A DNA stretch of 64,000 bases from Desulfarculaceae bacterium. GTDB taxonomy: Bacteria > Desulfobacterota > Desulfarculia > Desulfarculales > Desulfarculaceae. The position numbers and the translations under genes were made by a program. The DNA is taken from the NCBI GenBank assembly GCA_020444545.1, contig JAHLKT010000002.1:278870-342869 (forward strand), read 5' to 3'. Under the pieces are notes generated by a model. That model had not been told where the DNA came from. It worked only from the letters and a program-made list of their open reading frames with translations, and searched no databases. Positions 42,557-51,271 of the stretch are shown here, in pieces. Position 1 is the stretch's first letter, and the number at the start of each line of letters is the position of its first letter.

Positions 42557-45301
42557 TTAACTCTTCTTTCTATCCTCGCCGCCGGAAGTCTCGCTCAACT
42601 CGGCCAGCGCCTTTTTCAGTTCTCCGTCACGAATTTTAAGCAAGCTTTTCAGATCAGCCCCTGATTCCTTGAGAGCCTTGTTTAGCAGCGACAAGGCCTC
42701 CTGGGCCTTTTTCTGCTTGTCAATGTTGCTGAAGGTGACCACCACTCCGTCTATCCTGTTGTCCATGGTGCGGTAGGGCATGATGCGCATCAGGTACCAG
42801 ACCCCGTCCTTGGTGCACACCTCCTTCTCATCGGCTTTAAGGCTCTTGATCACTGCGCTGGCATCGGCCACCAGATCGTCGTAAGCAAGGTTGGTAACCA
42901 AGTGACGCAAAGGGCGCCCCACGTCACTGGCGATGAGATTGATCAATTTGACGGCTTCGGGAGTGAAGCGCTTTACGGTCAGGTCGTTGCCCAGGAACAC
43001 TGTGGCGATTTCGGTGCTGGTCAGCAGGTTTTTCAGGTCGTCCTGGGACTGGGCCAGTTCGTCGATCTTGGCCTGCAACTCGGTGTTGACCGTGGCCAGT
43101 TCCTCGTTGAGCGACTGCTGCTCCTCCTTGGTGGCTTCAAGTTCCTCGTTGGTGCTTTGCAGCTCCTCGTTGGCCGACTGCAACTCCTCGTTTATGGACT
43201 TTAGCTCCTCGTTGGATGTCTCCAGTTCCTCAATGGCCCCCTGGTGTCTCTCCCGGGTGTGCTGCAGTTCCTGCTCCAGATCGGCCAAGCGCTCGACCAA
43301 ATCAGCGTCCGGTGTTTGCCTGCCTTTGGCCTGGACATTTGTCGGGGGCTGCCTTGTCTCCTCAAACACTACCGCCAGTAGTCCCCGCATGGGCTCTGGT
43401 TTATCCAGGGGCTTGACCGTGAGGTCCACATACTGGTGCCCCCCGTTGATCTTGACCTCCACTCCGGCAGAGCGCACCACTTGACCGCTGGCCTGGGCCT
43501 TACGGAGGGCGGCGGCCAGTTCCAGGCGCAGCCCCTCACGGGCCATGGCTGAAATCTTATGGCTGGCTCGGCCTACCGCTGGTTCCAGGAACTTGCCGGT
43601 ATGGCCGTGGATGTATTGCACCTCGCCTTTTGGGTCCACGATGACCGTTGCCGGAGAAAACTCCGATAGCACCAGGTTACGGGCTTCCTTGGCCAGATCG
43701 GCCTCACCGGCAACCCTTAGCGGCTGAGCCATTCCTTCACCCGCCGAATCGCGGGTGACCGGCCCGGTGGGAAAGTCGATAATCTGCCGAATCGCCCCGG
43801 AGGTTGGCTTGCGGGAATATATCTTCCACTTCTTGTCCCACACCTTGAATAGGTCGGCAAAGCCCCCGATTGATTCGGAAGAGCCCAGGAAAAGCATCCC
43901 TTGCGGCTTAAGCGTGTAGTGAAATAAAGGGAGGAGCTTTTTTTGGGCCGCCCCGTCCAGGTAGATGAGCAGGTTGCGGCAGCAGAGCAGATCCAGCTTG
44001 GAAAAGGGCGGGTCTTTCATGACGTCCTGCACCGAGAACACCACCGGATCGCGCAGTTCCTTGGTGACCCTGTAATAGCCGGGCTCTTCGCTGAAATAGC
44101 GTGCCAGCCGCTCGGGGCTGAAGTCCGCGGCAATGCTGGCGGGGTACAGCCCCGCCCGGGCCTTGTCCACCGCCACCTTGTCGATGTCCGTGCCAAACAC
44201 CTGCAGAGGTACTTCTTTCCCCGCCCTGGCCAGGCACTCCTTTATGATAATGACCAGGGAATACACCTCCTCGCCGGTGGAGCAGCCCGGCACCCACACC
44301 CGCAGGGCCTGCTTGGGCTTCAGTTGTTCCAAAAGTCTGGGGATGACCTTTTCCTTGATGGCCTCGAAAGCCTGGGGGTCCCGGAAGAAGCTGGTCACTC
44401 CAATCAATAGATCCTTGAACAAGGCGTCCAGCTCGCTGGGATTGGACCGGACGTAGCGAAGGTATTTTTCTATTCCGTCGATTTGCTGGATGCTCATACG
44501 CCGCTGGATTCGTCGTGTGATCGTGCTTTGCTTGTAACAGGTAAAATCGTGGCCTACCCGGTCTCTCAACAGCACCAGGATCTTTTGCACGGGCTCCCCG
44601 CCGGATCCATTTAACTCGGCTGGCTGAGCATCTTGGGCGATCGGCACATGCGGGGCGTTGAAATAGTAGATTAGCTTGGCAGGCATCTGGTCGGGCGGAA
44701 GAACCAGGTCAACCAAGCCAGTGCCCATGGCGCTGGAGGGCATGCCGTCATACTTGGCCGAGGAAAGCTCCTGGGCCATAACCAGCCCACCCGCGCCCTT
44801 GATGTCCCTGAGGCCCAGGGAGCCGTCCGAGCCGGTGCCGGATAGAATTATGCACCCGGCCCTATCACCCTGATCCTGGGCCAATTGCCGGAAAAAGAAG
44901 TCGATGGGAAGCCGATGGCCCCGGGGCGACTCCGGGTCCAGCAACAATATCTCGCCCTTCAAAAGGGCCATGTCCTTGTTGGGTGGGGCCACGTATACCC
45001 GGTTGGGACTAACCTTGGTCTTGTCCTCGGCCGCCTTCACTTCCATGGATGTGTATCTCTGGACTAGTTCGGGCAGGATGCTGGTGTGGTCGGGATCAAG
45101 ATGCGTCAACACCAGAAAAGCCATACCCGAATCCGGGGGCATGGCCTCAAAGAACTGCTTGAGTGCTTCCAGTCCGCCCGCCGAAGCTCCCAGGCCCAGT
45201 ATGGGGAAGCTCTCATCGCGTGGGGCGGCGGATTTCTTGGCCTTGGCTTTGGCCGAAGCCGGTTTGCCAGCGCGGGTAGGCTTGCCTTTGTCTGGGGGCA
45301 T
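42557..45301 (-). CDS. CheB-CheR fusion with coiled coil and PAS domain
   Basis: A 914-residue protein. Residues ~32-215 are a CheB methylesterase domain with the triad Ser40 (GASAGG), His67 (THLD) and Asp159 (GTGSDG). ~235-500 is a CheR methyltransferase with SAM motif GCSTGEE at ~339. Then comes a PAS-like part and a long heptad coil built on NEELQS repeats (~690-760), then a PAS domain (EIATVFLGNDLTVKRFTPEA) and a short coil. No HisKA/HATPase follows, unlike many CheBR-PAS kinases. No receptor (MCP) or CheA gene is in the window. It may modify or regulate a noncanonical signalling complex, perhaps with the adjacent hybrid kinase. Confidence 0.9.
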   Translation of the reverse strand: MPPDKGKPTRAGKPASAKAKAKKSAAPRDESFPILGLGASAGGLEALKQFFEAMPPDSGMAFLVLTHLDPDHTSILPELVQRYTSMEVKAAEDKTKVSPNRVYVAPPNKDMALLKGEILLLDPESPRGHRLPIDFFFRQLAQDQGDRAGCIILSGTGSDGSLGLRDIKGAGGLVMAQELSSAKYDGMPSSAMGTGLVDLVLPPDQMPAKLIYYFNAPHVPIAQDAQPAELNGSGGEPVQKILVLLRDRVGHDFTCYKQSTITRRIQRRMSIQQIDGIEKYLRYVRSNPSELDALFKDLLIGVTSFFRDPQAFEAIKEKVIPRLLEQLKPKQALRVWVPGCSTGEEVYSLVIIIKECLARAGKEVPLQVFGTDIDKVAVDKARAGLYPASIAADFSPERLARYFSEEPGYYRVTKELRDPVVFSVQDVMKDPPFSKLDLLCCRNLLIYLDGAAQKKLLPLFHYTLKPQGMLFLGSSESIGGFADLFKVWDKKWKIYSRKPTSGAIRQIIDFPTGPVTRDSAGEGMAQPLRVAGEADLAKEARNLVLSEFSPATVIVDPKGEVQYIHGHTGKFLEPAVGRASHKISAMAREGLRLELAAALRKAQASGQVVRSAGVEVKINGGHQYVDLTVKPLDKPEPMRGLLAVVFEETRQPPTNVQAKGRQTPDADLVERLADLEQELQHTRERHQGAIEELETSNEELKSINEELQSANEELQSTNEELEATKEEQQSLNEELATVNTELQAKIDELAQSQDDLKNLLTSTEIATVFLGNDLTVKRFTPEAVKLINLIASDVGRPLRHLVTNLAYDDLVADASAVIKSLKADEKEVCTKDGVWYLMRIMPYRTMDNRIDGVVVTFSNIDKQKKAQEALSLLNKALKESGADLKSLLKIRDGELKKALAELSETSGGEDRKKS

Positions 45302-45455
45302 ATGGGCCCTCTCAATTTCTTTCTGGGACGGAAATCGGCGTGTGGCGGCAGGGTGCGCTCTGTCTAAACATCAGGGTATCACAGGTAGATCGCGGCCCAG
45401 CCAATAAGGTCGGTGGTGACGGGTGGCTCCACTCGTCCGCTCCGCTGGAAATCCA

Positions 45456-46835
45456 TCAGGTCAAACCCTTGGCTTCCGCGTACGACTGAAAGCCTGCATA
45501 TGACTTCCGGTTCAGGCGAAGATTTTTCTTGTATGAGAAATTGCCCGCCAAGCTGACCAGCGGTTTGCAGCGTCGCCATATGCTGCTCCAAGCTCTGCAC
45601 AGAATGCGCCGCATGGAATAAAAATTCCAATCGCAGGCGATCATCTCTTGGATAATGCCCTCCAGAGACAAATTCTTATACCGGGCCACCGGGAAGGTGA
45701 GCGTGAAATATTTCCAGTCCTCCGGGAATTCATTAAGGGCGATGCGGTTATCAGATTTCATCTGGTCCCAAAGGCGAGTGCCGGGCAGGGGGGTCAGAAA
45801 CAGCGCATTGAGATTGTCCACGCCGTATCGCCTAGCTGTCTCGGCTATAAGCTTGCCTACACCCGGTTTGTCTGTGTCCAGTCCGATGATAAAGGAACCC
45901 GCGACCAGTATGCCGTGCCTCTGGATGCGCTGCACCGAGCCGGGGAAATCCCGGTCCTTCTGAAGGTTGAATTTCTTGCCTATTTCCCGGAGCCCCTCGG
46001 GCGTGGGGGATTCGAAGCCGATGAAGACCCCGATGCAACCGGCCTTGGCAGCTAGCGTTAGGAGTTCATCGTCATCGGCGAAGTTGATGCTGGCCTGGGC
46101 AAACCACTGCTTTCCCAATTTCGCCTGTGCCATGGCACGAAAAAGGTCCTTGGCGCGGGCGACGTGCTCCCGGCGGGTGCCTACGAGATTGTCATCCACC
46201 ACCAGCACATGCTTTTCTCGAATCAGCTGAAATTCCCGCACCACATCCGCTATGGGTCGTTGCCGGTAATGGGCTCCGTTAAAGGCCGTCACGCTACAAA
46301 AGCTGCAGTTCAAGGGACAGCCGCGCGTGGTCTGAATGGCCCCGCAGGCATATCCCCCATTGAGCAAATCATGTCGGGCCATCGGCACGTCCTTTATATC
46401 GGCAAGCCCTCCGTCATACCGTTGTCGCAGCCTGCCGTTTTGGGCGTCTTCCAAAACCTCCGGCCAGATGCCCTCTGCTTCCCCCGCAACCACCGCATCC
46501 ACGCGCTCCATCGCCTCTTCTCGGCACATGGTTGCGTGAATGCCGCCCATGACCACGGGTACGCCTAGACGCCGGAAATGAGCGGCCACCTCGTAGGCGC
46601 GGTTCGCCTGGGAGGTGAAAGCGGTTATCCCCACCAGGTCCGGCCGGGGCAGAGCCGTATAGTCCGGCGCGCCGAGGTTCTCGTCTATGATCTGGATCTC
46701 CCACTCCGATGGGGTCAGGCCAGCCAGAACCATTAGGCTGAGCGGCTTCCACACTCGGTAGCGGTTCCAACGGCTCTCTTTAACATTGACGATGCTTACG
46801 AGCGGGTTGGATGGATTGATCAAGTAAAGTCGCAT
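45456..46835 (-). CDS. B12-binding/radical SAM enzyme
   Basis: A 459-residue enzyme. The first ~150 residues form a cobalamin-binding-type Rossmann domain (LYLINPSNP, DLVGITAFTSQANRAYEVA, PVVMGGIHAT). The radical SAM core follows with the cluster motif CPLNCSFC, then VVDDNLVGTRREHVARAKD and GCIGVFIGFESPTPEGL, as in the group that modifies lipids or polyketide-like chains (HpnJ, Elp3-like neighbours). The C-terminal ~100 residues are Trp/Arg-rich and may contact membrane or substrate. The start has AAGGACAGG upstream. Its reaction cannot be read from sequence; methyl transfer or carbon-skeleton chemistry are options. It is a single gene among signalling cargo. Confidence 0.82.
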   Translation of the reverse strand: MRLYLINPSNPLVSIVNVKESRWNRYRVWKPLSLMVLAGLTPSEWEIQIIDENLGAPDYTALPRPDLVGITAFTSQANRAYEVAAHFRRLGVPVVMGGIHATMCREEAMERVDAVVAGEAEGIWPEVLEDAQNGRLRQRYDGGLADIKDVPMARHDLLNGGYACGAIQTTRGCPLNCSFCSVTAFNGAHYRQRPIADVVREFQLIREKHVLVVDDNLVGTRREHVARAKDLFRAMAQAKLGKQWFAQASINFADDDELLTLAAKAGCIGVFIGFESPTPEGLREIGKKFNLQKDRDFPGSVQRIQRHGILVAGSFIIGLDTDKPGVGKLIAETARRYGVDNLNALFLTPLPGTRLWDQMKSDNRIALNEFPEDWKYFTLTFPVARYKNLSLEGIIQEMIACDWNFYSMRRILCRAWSSIWRRCKPLVSLAGNFSYKKNLRLNRKSYAGFQSYAEAKGLT

Positions 46836-46982
46836 CCTGTCCTTTCATTCCTGGGTAGGCATCATATTTGGTCATGTTTGGTCATGGCTTTTTCTCCTAC
46901 GCGGCGCTTTTACGGGAGGCCACCCCAGCCAAGCAGGCATTAGTACCAGAAGCAAGGAGCTGGAAAGACCACCCACTGACGA

Positions 46983-47480
46983 TCATGGTTTGGGGATACC
47001 CTCGGGATGGGGCTTCCATTGGGAGGTCCGCGTCTGTACCCTTTCTACTTCCTCGCTAGTCAGCTTGGAGTGCAGCCGATTCCGGAGATACACGGCCTGG
47101 CCGATTCCTTTGGATGCAGCCAGGGTGTACCAGAAATAGGCCTGCACCAAATCCTTCGGGCCGCCCTTGCCTTCCACGCAAAGAGTCGCCACTTCCCACA
47201 TGGCTTGGGCTGAGCCTTGTTGAGCCGCCCGCAGATACCATTTCCGCGCCCAGCCGAAGTGCTGAGGTGCATTAATCCCCTTGAGGTACCGTTCTCCCAG
47301 GAGTTCTTGTGCCTTTAGATCGCCAGCCTTGGCTTTGGAAAGCAGGTCTGCGATGGATTTTTTCTGTTCCTCGCCTCTGTAAGGCAACTGGTAGCCATAA
47401 TCGTCCCGAGCACTGGCTGCCAGCGGCGGCAGACAGAAAACCAAAACCAGGACGATGATCGCTAAGTGCTTAACAGACAT
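46983..47480 (-). CDS. Exported Sel1-repeat protein
   Basis: A 165-residue protein with a signal peptide (AIIVLVLVFCLPPLAASA). Two to three Sel1-like TPR repeats follow, around KAKAGDLKAQELLGERYLKG, WYLRAAQQGSAQAMWEVATLCVEG and YFWYTLAASKGIGQA. Such repeats form a protein-binding solenoid. In the periplasm it may scaffold envelope-stress partners. AAGG precedes the ATG. Neighbouring genes on the same strand encode other small envelope or stress proteins. Confidence 0.8.
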   Translation of the reverse strand: MSVKHLAIIVLVLVFCLPPLAASARDDYGYQLPYRGEEQKKSIADLLSKAKAGDLKAQELLGERYLKGINAPQHFGWARKWYLRAAQQGSAQAMWEVATLCVEGKGGPKDLVQAYFWYTLAASKGIGQAVYLRNRLHSKLTSEEVERVQTRTSQWKPHPEGIPKP

Positions 47481-47599
47481 AAAAAACCTTCAATTACCCC
47501 TATTGGTTGATTCCACAAACAGATTGCTTTAATCCCATCGCCTACCAGCCGATGTGATTTCGCTATCGGCAAGGCCCACCACCGAATACTCACACAGGC

Positions 47600-48040
47600 T
47601 TAACCGGCCAGTTCGGCCTTTGCCTTTTGGTAGGCCTGCTTAAGATTCTGCAACGCCTCATCCAACTCGACCTTGGCCTTTTCCCAGGCCTTGCCGCTGG
47701 CCGATTGCATGGCCTTCAGCTTCTCCTGCACCACCGCTTGCCTCTTTTGAAGATCAGCCAAGACCTCCTTGGCCTTATCCTGCCCAGCGGCGGCCTTTTC
47801 CTTGGCCTTGTCCATCAACTGGGAGGTCTCTCGCTCCAGTTCTTGGTATTGGGCCTTGGCCTGGGCCATCAACTCCTCTTGTTTCTGCTTGCTATAGGCC
47901 ACGGCAGTGTTCACGGCCTCCTTGGCCTCTTTTTTCACTTGCTCGGCAGTGACCTTCTTGTCCCCATTGTCCCCGCACCCCGCCAAGGCCAAGGCCCCCA
48001 GGGCGATGAGAGTGATTAAAGCCGCTAATGTCCTTTTCAT
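47600..48040 (-). CDS. Helical coiled-coil lipoprotein
   Basis: A 146-residue protein with a lipoprotein signal ending ALALAGC (Cys ~22). After that it is almost entirely charged alpha-helix with Ala/Lys/Glu heptads (EELMAQAKAQYQELERETS, AQNLKQAY-type repeats) and no Pro. It resembles YtxH/apolipoprotein-like periplasmic coiled coils, but no specific family is assigned. GGAGG precedes the ATG. It lies directly downstream of the CsbD-like gene. Confidence 0.75.
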   Translation of the reverse strand: MKRTLAALITLIALGALALAGCGDNGDKKVTAEQVKKEAKEAVNTAVAYSKQKQEELMAQAKAQYQELERETSQLMDKAKEKAAAGQDKAKEVLADLQKRQAVVQEKLKAMQSASGKAWEKAKVELDEALQNLKQAYQKAKAELAG

Positions 48041-48151
48041 GCATCAACCTCCGCGTTTCCGATTGATTCGATGGTTTGAAACCCGATGCGGCGCGATCCA
48101 AGGTCTACTCCAGCCAACCCCAAAGGCTGGCTGGTGCATGACACCTACGCT

Positions 48152-48331
48152 CTATTTCCCCACTACCTTCTCGATCTCTCCGGTCTTTTCCTGAATTTTG
48201 CCGGCCCTGGTTTCGTCCTTGCCTTTGCCTTCCAGCTCAGCATTCAGACCGGCTTTTCCTGCAAGCTCCTTGAGCTTGCCCTTTATTTTGTGAAATTTGC
48301 CTTGCGCTTGGTTTTTGGTGCTGGATTTCAT
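48152..48331 (-). CDS. CsbD-family stress protein (59 aa)
   Basis: A short highly charged protein: MKSSTKNQAQGKFHKIKGKL, then KELAGKAGLNAELEGKGK, then RAGKIQEKTGEIEKVVGK. The G-K-x-KE-x-x-GK and GK-x-QE-x-x-G pattern is that of CsbD proteins, small general-stress proteins of unknown mechanism. The ATG is preceded by GGAGAACCTC. Its length matches the family (~60 aa). Confidence 0.85.
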   Translation of the reverse strand: MKSSTKNQAQGKFHKIKGKLKELAGKAGLNAELEGKGKDETRAGKIQEKTGEIEKVVGK

Positions 48332-48388
48332 GAGGTTCTCCTTAAGGGATTCAGGTTTATTTCAACGTAGCCTTGGCAAAGCCTAATT

Positions 48389-48574
48389 TCAGAGCATTTG
48401 GTTCTGCGCCCTGCGACGGAACAGCAGCCAGCCGATAAGCGCCAAGAGAAAAAGCACCAGGAAAGCCAAGAACAAGATTTCAGAGATGTCTGGCACAGCT
48501 TTTGAGATATTGGTGAAAGCAAAAACGCCGGTCACTAAAGTTATTATCAGTAATCCAAAGGTCAACTTGAGCAT
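48389..48574 (-). CDS. DUF1328-family small membrane protein
   Basis: A 61-residue protein with two hydrophobic helices (LTFGLLIITLVTGVFAF and ISEILFLAFLVLFLLALIGW) and a basic C-terminus (RRRAQNQML), the layout of the UPF0391/YtjA family. GGGAGACAC precedes the ATG. It is co-oriented and close to the CsbD gene, a pairing often seen in stress-inducible gene sets. Function unknown. Confidence 0.82.
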   Translation of the reverse strand: MLKLTFGLLIITLVTGVFAFTNISKAVPDISEILFLAFLVLFLLALIGWLLFRRRAQNQML

Positions 48575-48672
48575 TTGTGTCTCCCATGAAGTTGGCTTGT
48601 TCCCGCTCGGGCCAAGAGATGGCCTAGTATTTCCCCCAGACTTTGTGGCAACCGTTGCCTCCCCTCTCTTTT

Positions 48673-49182
48673 TTATTTACGTGGCGGCGGCTTTATCACA
48701 TCCGCCGCGCCTTTTATTGAAGTTATCAGGGCGCTCCTCACGGCCTGTGAAGCATCCGCCCCGATTGCGTCGCCGGCTTCAATTGCTCCGGTGACCGCTT
48801 CCTTGGTGGCCGTGCTGATATCGGTGCCTGCCTTGGCTCCTGACTTGATGGCCACTTCAGTCGCCGCAACAGCGGTCTTGCCCACGTCCGCCCCTACCTC
48901 CGAGCCAGCTTTCACGATTCCAAAGACCGTACTTTTTATGGTCACGTATAAGTCGCCACCAATTTCGTTTGCAGCCTCGATTGTCCCTGAAACTATCTCT
49001 CCCACTCTTTTTTCGATTGCCACCGTCAAATTGCCAGCTCCCGCAATAGTCGCCTTCACCATATCCGTAGTGGTTTCCACGACGGCTTGGGCTAATTCGC
49101 CTGTGCCCTTAAGGGCTCCAATGACAGCATTCCTGGTAACTCTGGTAACTACCGATAATGTGCTTTCTTTGCTTTCCACCAT
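48673..49182 (-). CDS. Repetitive helical 169-aa protein, family not recognised
   Basis: A 169-residue, Cys-free protein rich in Ala, Gly, Val and Thr with degenerate 11-residue amphipathic repeats (GALKGTGELAQAVVETTTD, IKSGAKAGTDISTATKEAV, GAIEAGDAIGADASQAV). It has no signal peptide or clear membrane helix. The pattern recalls phasin- or apolipoprotein-like proteins that coat surfaces, but this is only resemblance. A strong AGGAGG Shine-Dalgarno suggests high expression. It heads a leftward run with DUF1328, CsbD and the coiled-coil lipoprotein. Confidence 0.7.
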   Translation of the reverse strand: MVESKESTLSVVTRVTRNAVIGALKGTGELAQAVVETTTDMVKATIAGAGNLTVAIEKRVGEIVSGTIEAANEIGGDLYVTIKSTVFGIVKAGSEVGADVGKTAVAATEVAIKSGAKAGTDISTATKEAVTGAIEAGDAIGADASQAVRSALITSIKGAADVIKPPPRK

Positions 49183-49303
49183 CTCTAACCTCCTGTCTTT
49201 TCTATCCTGATATAAAAGTTATTAACTTGGTTAATGCGGCGTACCTCGCTCTTCTATAGGCTTGAGTCTTTTGGGGCTCCAGGTGAACGTTGTTGCCACA
49301 CAG

Positions 49304-50254
49304 TTAAAAAGAGGTTGCCAGACGAGGGGATCTGCCGCCAAACATTCCTCGGAACCCCACACACTTTCCATGGCCATCAATAACAGGGGTCCCGTTGGTT
49401 TCCAAAAAAACCCGTCCGCCTTCCTTGCGGAGATAGGTGGTTTTCAAATGAAGCAAGGGCTCTTGGTTGTCCAAGGCCAAGCGAAACAAGGGCCTGACCC
49501 GATCGGCTTCAGCTGGGGGCATAAGATCAAATAAAGTCTTGCCAATTATCTCTTCCGGATCATAGCCCAAGGAATATTTAACTTTGGTGCTGACTTGCAG
49601 GTATCGGCCGTCTTGGTCAACTTCCCAAAACCAGGCACCGATTGTTTCCAATAGTTCCCGGTATTGTTCAATCTTTTTCGCGGTGCTCGCATCGCCTTTC
49701 TTGCGTTCGGTGATCTCCAGTATGGCCAGATGGTATCTCTGGGTTCTTTCCCATTGATCAAGCTGGGCAATGCATTCCACATGCAGGAAGCGGGAGGGGC
49801 CTAGTTTTGGCCTGAGCTCCACTTCGCACGCGCGCTTTTCCCCGGCCTTTCCCGCGGATTTGAGGGAGTTATGCAACAAAAGTTGGTGCTCGCTTGAGGC
49901 AAATTGAAAAATACTGACCCCGATCAAATGACGGCACTCCCGGCCCAACATGGCCGCACCGGTCGAATTGATTTCGCAAATAGCGCCATTTCGTTCCAGG
50001 GAAATGAAACCCACCGGCGCCAATTCGAACAAATCTTGATACTTGTCCCTGGTTGCGGCTAATTCGGCCTGGGACTGACGGAGTTGTTCGTTTTGGGTCT
50101 CAATCTCGTACTGGAAAGCCTCCAGGTCCCCGATAAGATCCAAAGGGCTTCTTTTAGGCGAAGTGCCTTTCGTATCCTTTTGCAAAAGCAACAGCTTCGC
50201 AGTGTGTTGCCGCAGTTCTTCAAATTCGGCGGCGTTTTTTAAAGATGTCTTCAT
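49304..50254 (-). CDS. Two-PAS protein without output domain
   Basis: A 316-residue protein from ATG 50254 (AGGAAAGGCA upstream). An N-terminal helical module (AEFEELRQHTAKLLL, EIETQNEQLRQSQAEL) is shared with the island's hybrid kinase and PAS-LuxR proteins. It is followed by PAS (~75-185, ELAPVGFISLERNG) and a second PAS (~205-300, WEVDQDGRYLQVSTKVKYSLGYDPEEIIG). The frame then stops (GGRSPRLATSF) with no kinase, GGDEF or DNA-binding domain. It could be a natural sensory adaptor or a remnant of a longer kinase; I see no kinase-like sequence downstream (leftward) to 49190. Confidence 0.78.
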   Translation of the reverse strand: MKTSLKNAAEFEELRQHTAKLLLLQKDTKGTSPKRSPLDLIGDLEAFQYEIETQNEQLRQSQAELAATRDKYQDLFELAPVGFISLERNGAICEINSTGAAMLGRECRHLIGVSIFQFASSEHQLLLHNSLKSAGKAGEKRACEVELRPKLGPSRFLHVECIAQLDQWERTQRYHLAILEITERKKGDASTAKKIEQYRELLETIGAWFWEVDQDGRYLQVSTKVKYSLGYDPEEIIGKTLFDLMPPAEADRVRPLFRLALDNQEPLLHLKTTYLRKEGGRVFLETNGTPVIDGHGKCVGFRGMFGGRSPRLATSF

Positions 50255-50305
50255 TGCCTTTCCTAGCGGGGCGATTGAATGGGCAAGGCCCATATGATTG
50301 TTTGT

Positions 50306-50551
50306 CTAAATCTTCAGGCTCATCCCTCCGCCCCAGATGTCTTCCCATCCCAAGGCCTCCCTGCTCAAGTTGTCCAGGCCAATGGGACGCCGGTTCTTGC
50401 GGTGTGCACAGAATTCGCAGGTGAAGCGCGGCCACTGGGCGGAAGCGACCAAGTCCAAACAGGCCGCATAATGGGGGCAGTCAAGATTGCGGCGGCCGCT
50501 GTGATTGATGGGATTATTCCCCATTGGTTCCCTGCTAGCCTTTTTTTGCAT
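50306..50551 (-). CDS. Small Cys/His protein, possible zinc binder
   Basis: An 81-residue protein with CPHYAACLDLVASAQWPRFTC followed by EFCAHR: four Cys in two pairs plus His residues, compatible with a zinc-ribbon fold. Similar short C-x5-C...C-x2-C proteins accompany regulators in related bacteria, but no named family is recalled. ATG 50551 is preferred to ATG 50563 because GGGGGAAG lies just upstream. It lies between the PAS-only and receiver-like genes. Confidence 0.6.
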   Translation of the reverse strand: MQKKASREPMGNNPINHSGRRNLDCPHYAACLDLVASAQWPRFTCEFCAHRKNRRPIGLDNLSREALGWEDIWGGGMSLKI

Positions 50552-50618
50552 TACTTCCCCCATTGCGCGCCTGCCACCAGACCATTACTCGCCATGGCGA
50601 GTTGGCTTATGCCAAACC

Positions 50619-51026
50619 TCAGCCTTCCATGCGAATCTGGCAGTTTGGCACTCTCGAAGGATTATCCGGGCTCTGGCTGTGTAAAACGTTCTCCACTATT
50701 ATGGGTAGTGCGTCCGGCAGGGGGCTCATCATCGCGTAGTGACCATTCGGGGAGACATGCACCGCCCCCCAGTAATTAGCATCCGTACTGAAAACCACCG
50801 CGGGACGAGGTTCAGGCAATGCCTTGACGCTTCGCCAAAGCAAATCAGACGGAGCGTGTTCACCAGACAGATCGGCCACAATCACCTCCGGCTGGAAAGA
50901 AGTTATCTCTTCTGTTAGCTGAGGCGTGAAACCGGTGCTCCTTACCAAATGCTCCCCGTTGCTGAGTTGGTAAGCATGGAAATTACGGGACCACCCATAG
51001 CTGGCAATCAAGAGAATCCTGGCCAT
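50619..51026 (-). CDS. Receiver-like (CheY-fold) single-domain protein
   Basis: A 135-residue protein from ATG 51026, preceded by AAGGGAGGGACC. ARILLIASYGWSRNFHAY starts a strand-helix pattern. FQPEVIVADLSGEHAPSDLLWRSV places an Asp where CheY phosphorylates, and PAVVFSTDANYWG follows as the next strand. The acidic pair expected in the first loop is missing (ASYG instead of DD), so phosphorylation is doubtful. It may be a pseudo-receiver docking to the nearby PAS proteins. The longer frame to 51167 has no good ribosome site. Confidence 0.55.
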   Translation of the reverse strand: MARILLIASYGWSRNFHAYQLSNGEHLVRSTGFTPQLTEEITSFQPEVIVADLSGEHAPSDLLWRSVKALPEPRPAVVFSTDANYWGAVHVSPNGHYAMMSPLPDALPIIVENVLHSQSPDNPSRVPNCQIRMEG

Positions 51027-51271
51027 GGTCCCTCCCTTACCCAAGGTGTGAAGATGGACGTAGGAAACAATCGAAGCGTCGAACTGGTTGCCCAGTAAAA
51101 TGTCACTTCTCAATGGTCGGTAGGCTTGCCTGGGCGAGGTTGGCCGAAGCTTGACCACGGGTGGCAAGAGGGAGCAAGCGGCGCCCGCTTTGTCTCTATT
51201 AAATTATCCCTTGAATTCCAGGAAACGCACAGATGAGAAACAATTGAAATAATGGCTAGATAAAATCACCA

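Noticed and set aside
43080-43230. Repetitive DNA (CTCCTCGTTG-like units), possible repeat array
   Set aside because: It is the coding sequence of the NEEL heptad coiled coil in the CheB-CheR-PAS protein; the periodicity is protein-level.
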